A stretch of 64,000 nt of DNA from Prescottella soli (lineage in GTDB: Bacteria > Actinomycetota > Actinomycetes > Mycobacteriales > Mycobacteriaceae), in the NCBI RefSeq assembly GCF_040024445.1, contig NZ_CP157276.1:806001-870000 (forward strand). Direction: 5' to 3'. Under the pieces are notes generated by a model. That model worked only from the letters and a program-made list of their open reading frames with translations. It had not been told where the DNA came from and did no database searches. Positions 62,574-64,000 of the stretch are shown here, piece by piece. Position 1 is the stretch's first letter; the number at the start of each line of letters is the position of its first letter. Made by a program: the position numbers and the translations under genes.

Positions 62574-63161
62574 TCAGCGGGGCGCGAGATAGGAGTCGAC
62601 GGCGATCTCCAGCTCGGCGGTGAGCTCGGTCGCCGGGAGCAGCTCCGCGACCATGGCCGCCGACTGCACGGCCGACTGGGCGATCAGCAGCACCATCGCC
62701 GCGATGTGCACGGGTTCACCGGCCCGGATCGATCCGTCGCTCTGCCCGGCCGCGACCGCCCGCGCCACGGCCTCCACGATCGCCCGCTGGCTCGCGCCGA
62801 GGCGGTCGACGACGTAGGTCATCAGCAGGTCGGGGTCCGATCGCAGGATCTTCACGAACAGCGGGTGCTCGCGCATCCCGGTCGCGACGTCGACCACCGC
62901 CCGCACCACCTGGATTCGTGCCGGCTCGTCGCCGTCCATGTCGGGGATCGCGATGCGGATCTCGCGGGTCAGCAGGTCGGCGACCACGGCCCGGGTGTCG
63001 GGCCAGCGCCGGTAGACGGTGGGCCGGCTCACGCCCGCGCGGCGCGCGACCTCGGCGAGCGTCGTGCGCCGCAGCCCGAAGTCGAGCACGCACGAGCGCG
63101 TCGCGTCCAGGATCTGGTCGTCGACGGTCAGCGAATCGGAAAGCTCGTTACGGATAGACAT
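62574..63161 (-). CDS. TetR/AcrR family regulator upstream of glpD
   Basis: This 195-residue protein has a TetR helix-turn-helix at about 15-60 (LDFGLRRTTLAEVARRAG followed by SRPTVYRRWPDT) and a C-terminal ligand-binding domain. It lies between glpD (same strand) and the oxidase gene (divergent), and the divergent gap is only 20 bp, so it probably represses itself, glpD and the oxidase from one site. The ligand may be a glycerol or lipid-derived metabolite. The ATG at 63161 was chosen; an upstream GTG would overlap the oxidase gene. TACAGT lies 10 nt upstream. Confidence 0.88.
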   Translation of the reverse strand: MSIRNELSDSLTVDDQILDATRSCVLDFGLRRTTLAEVARRAGVSRPTVYRRWPDTRAVVADLLTREIRIAIPDMDGDEPARIQVVRAVVDVATGMREHPLFVKILRSDPDLLMTYVVDRLGASQRAIVEAVARAVAAGQSDGSIRAGEPVHIAAMVLLIAQSAVQSAAMVAELLPATELTAELEIAVDSYLAPR

Positions 63162-63164
63162 CTT

Positions 63165-63173
63165 GTGTAACAC
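63165..63173. promoter_or_regulatory. Palindrome in the 20-bp divergent region (candidate operator)
   Basis: GTGT-A-ACAC is a perfect odd palindrome between the divergent ATGs at 63161 and 63182. The same region, read on the minus strand, has the direct repeat GTTACA-GT-GTTACA. Confidence 0.5.
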
Positions 63174-63181
63174 TGTAACGC

Positions 63182-64000
63182 ATGTCCCAAGCATTCGTGC
63201 CCGAGTTCCCCGCCACCGAAGCTCCCACCATGGAGTGGGACGCCTGGGGCGTCGCCGAGTCCCGCCGCCACCTGTCGCCGCAGATCAAGACCCTCCTTCA
63301 GCAGGCGCTCGGGGTGTCGGCCGAACAGTCCCCGCCGCCCACCGAAGCCGATGTGATCGTCCGCGCGACCACCCTCGGGTCCCCGCTCATCCACGCCCTC
63401 GAGGACCTCCTCGGTGCCGACAACGTGCGCACCGACACCGCGACGCGGCTGCGACACGCGGGCGGCAAGAGCACCCCGGATCTGTTGCGCCGCAAGTCCA
63501 CCGGCGAGCAGGACGCACCCGACGCGGTACTGCTGCCCGGCTCGCACGACGAGGTGCTGGCGCTGCTCCGGTTCTGCGCGGCCGAGGGCATCGCGGTGGT
63601 GCCGTTCGGTGGCGGCACCAGCGTCGTCGGCGGTGTCGACCCCGCGCGCGGCCGCTTCGGCTCCGCCGTCGCCCTCGACCTGCGCCGACTGGACGCCCTC
63701 GTCGACCTCGATCCGGTCTCCGGTGTCGCGACGCTCCAGGCCGGCGTGACGGGTCCCCAGGCCGAGCAACTCCTCGGCGAGCACGGGTTCTCACTCGGGC
63801 ACTTCCCGCAGAGCTTCCAGTTCGCGACCATCGGCGGCTTCGCCGCCACGAGGTCGTCGGGCCAGGCGTCCGCCGGCTACGGCCGCTTCGACGACATGGT
63901 GGAGTGGCTGCGCGTCGCGACCCCGTCAGGCACGCTCGACCTCGGTCGCGGCCCCGCGTCCGCCGCCGGACCGGACCTGCGTGAGCTGTTCGTCGGCTCC
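63182..64000 (+). CDS. FAD-binding oxidase, alkyl-DHAP synthase-like, N-terminal part (3' truncated by the window)
   Basis: The frame is open for 273 codons to the window end. Residues 115-273 form a PCMH FAD-binding domain (PDAVLLPGSHDEVLALLRFC, VVPFGGGTSVVGGV, GHFPQSFQFATIGGFAATRS). The N-terminal segment (MEWDAWGVAESRRHLSPQI) resembles alkyldihydroxyacetonephosphate synthase. The reaction may involve a DHAP-type ester, which would fit the neighbouring glpD that makes DHAP; D-lactate or glycolate oxidation is an alternative. The ATG is 20 bp from the divergent TetR start. Confidence 0.85.
   Translation, partial: MSQAFVPEFPATEAPTMEWDAWGVAESRRHLSPQIKTLLQQALGVSAEQSPPPTEADVIVRATTLGSPLIHALEDLLGADNVRTDTATRLRHAGGKSTPDLLRRKSTGEQDAPDAVLLPGSHDEVLALLRFCAAEGIAVVPFGGGTSVVGGVDPARGRFGSAVALDLRRLDALVDLDPVSGVATLQAGVTGPQAEQLLGEHGFSLGHFPQSFQFATIGGFAATRSSGQASAGYGRFDDMVEWLRVATPSGTLDLGRGPASAAGPDLRELFVGS

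Noticed and set aside
1-64000. tRNA or rRNA genes, CRISPR arrays, transposases, integrases, prophage genes, origin of replication
   Set aside because: None is recognisable on either strand; codon use and gene order are typical of core chromosome throughout.

Overview
The window is chromosomal core genome from a high-GC mycolic-acid actinomycete. The best fit is Rhodococcus in the broad sense (including Prescottella); Nocardia or a relative is possible. The evidence is the GC-rich third codon position, frequent GTG starts, many leaderless start codons, and a gene order that I recognise from memory of Mycobacterium and Corynebacterium: sigA, a BrkB-type membrane protein, DUF3039, DUF3099, sigB, ideR, galE, PAC2 protein, hydrolase, PhzF protein, nrdR, a LysM cell-division protein, lexA, an acyl-CoA dehydrogenase, hflX, dapF, miaA, DUF349 protein, miaB, gluABCD, recX, recA and DUF3046. 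RecA has no intein. I see no rRNA, tRNA, CRISPR array, insertion sequence or prophage.

Layout. 0-10 kb: the 3' end of sigA, a CPA2 antiporter with its RCK_C partner, an SF2 helicase, small zinc-type proteins, a methyltransferase, and sigB behind an ECF-type promoter. 10-20 kb: a protein acyltransferase (GNAT plus acyl-CoA-synthetase-like domains) overlapping an AcuC-type deacetylase, then ideR-galE, DUF4192, a lipoprotein, PAC2 and an alpha/beta hydrolase. 20-34 kb: a more variable block with a DUF3516 helicase, DUF1540, a DUF5997/LysR-like pair, thiolase, lipase, OxyR, PhzF, a TetR/reductase pair, a resuscitation-promoting factor with a long structured leader, a permuted NlpC/P60-like hydrolase and an aminotransferase. 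34-52 kb: hrpA, nrdR, the SOS pair chiZ-like/lexA, acyl-CoA dehydrogenase, NCS2 permease, hflX with a secreted anchored protein, dapF, miaA, DUF349 and miaB. 52-58 kb: gluABCD, recX-recA, DUF3046. 58-64 kb: glycosyltransferase, LLM oxidoreductase, SRPBCC protein, and glpD-tetR divergent from an FAD-linked oxidase that runs off the end.

How it works together. Housekeeping and stress transcription (sigA, sigB), iron control (ideR), peroxide control (oxyR), dNTP control (nrdR) and the SOS circuit (lexA, chiZ-like gene, recA, recX) sit within 57 kb. Four SOS boxes are visible. Cell-wall remodelling genes cluster around 31-33 kb, where MtrA-like direct repeats and a structured leader precede rpf. 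Perfect hairpins punctuate most convergent gene ends. About fifteen genes have a TANNNT hexamer 6-8 nt before the start codon and no Shine-Dalgarno sequence, so leaderless translation looks common. I did not find a wholly unknown multi-gene system. The best leads are the shared minus-10 element at 32,823-32,829, the rpf leader, and the DUF5997/HTH-less LysR pair.
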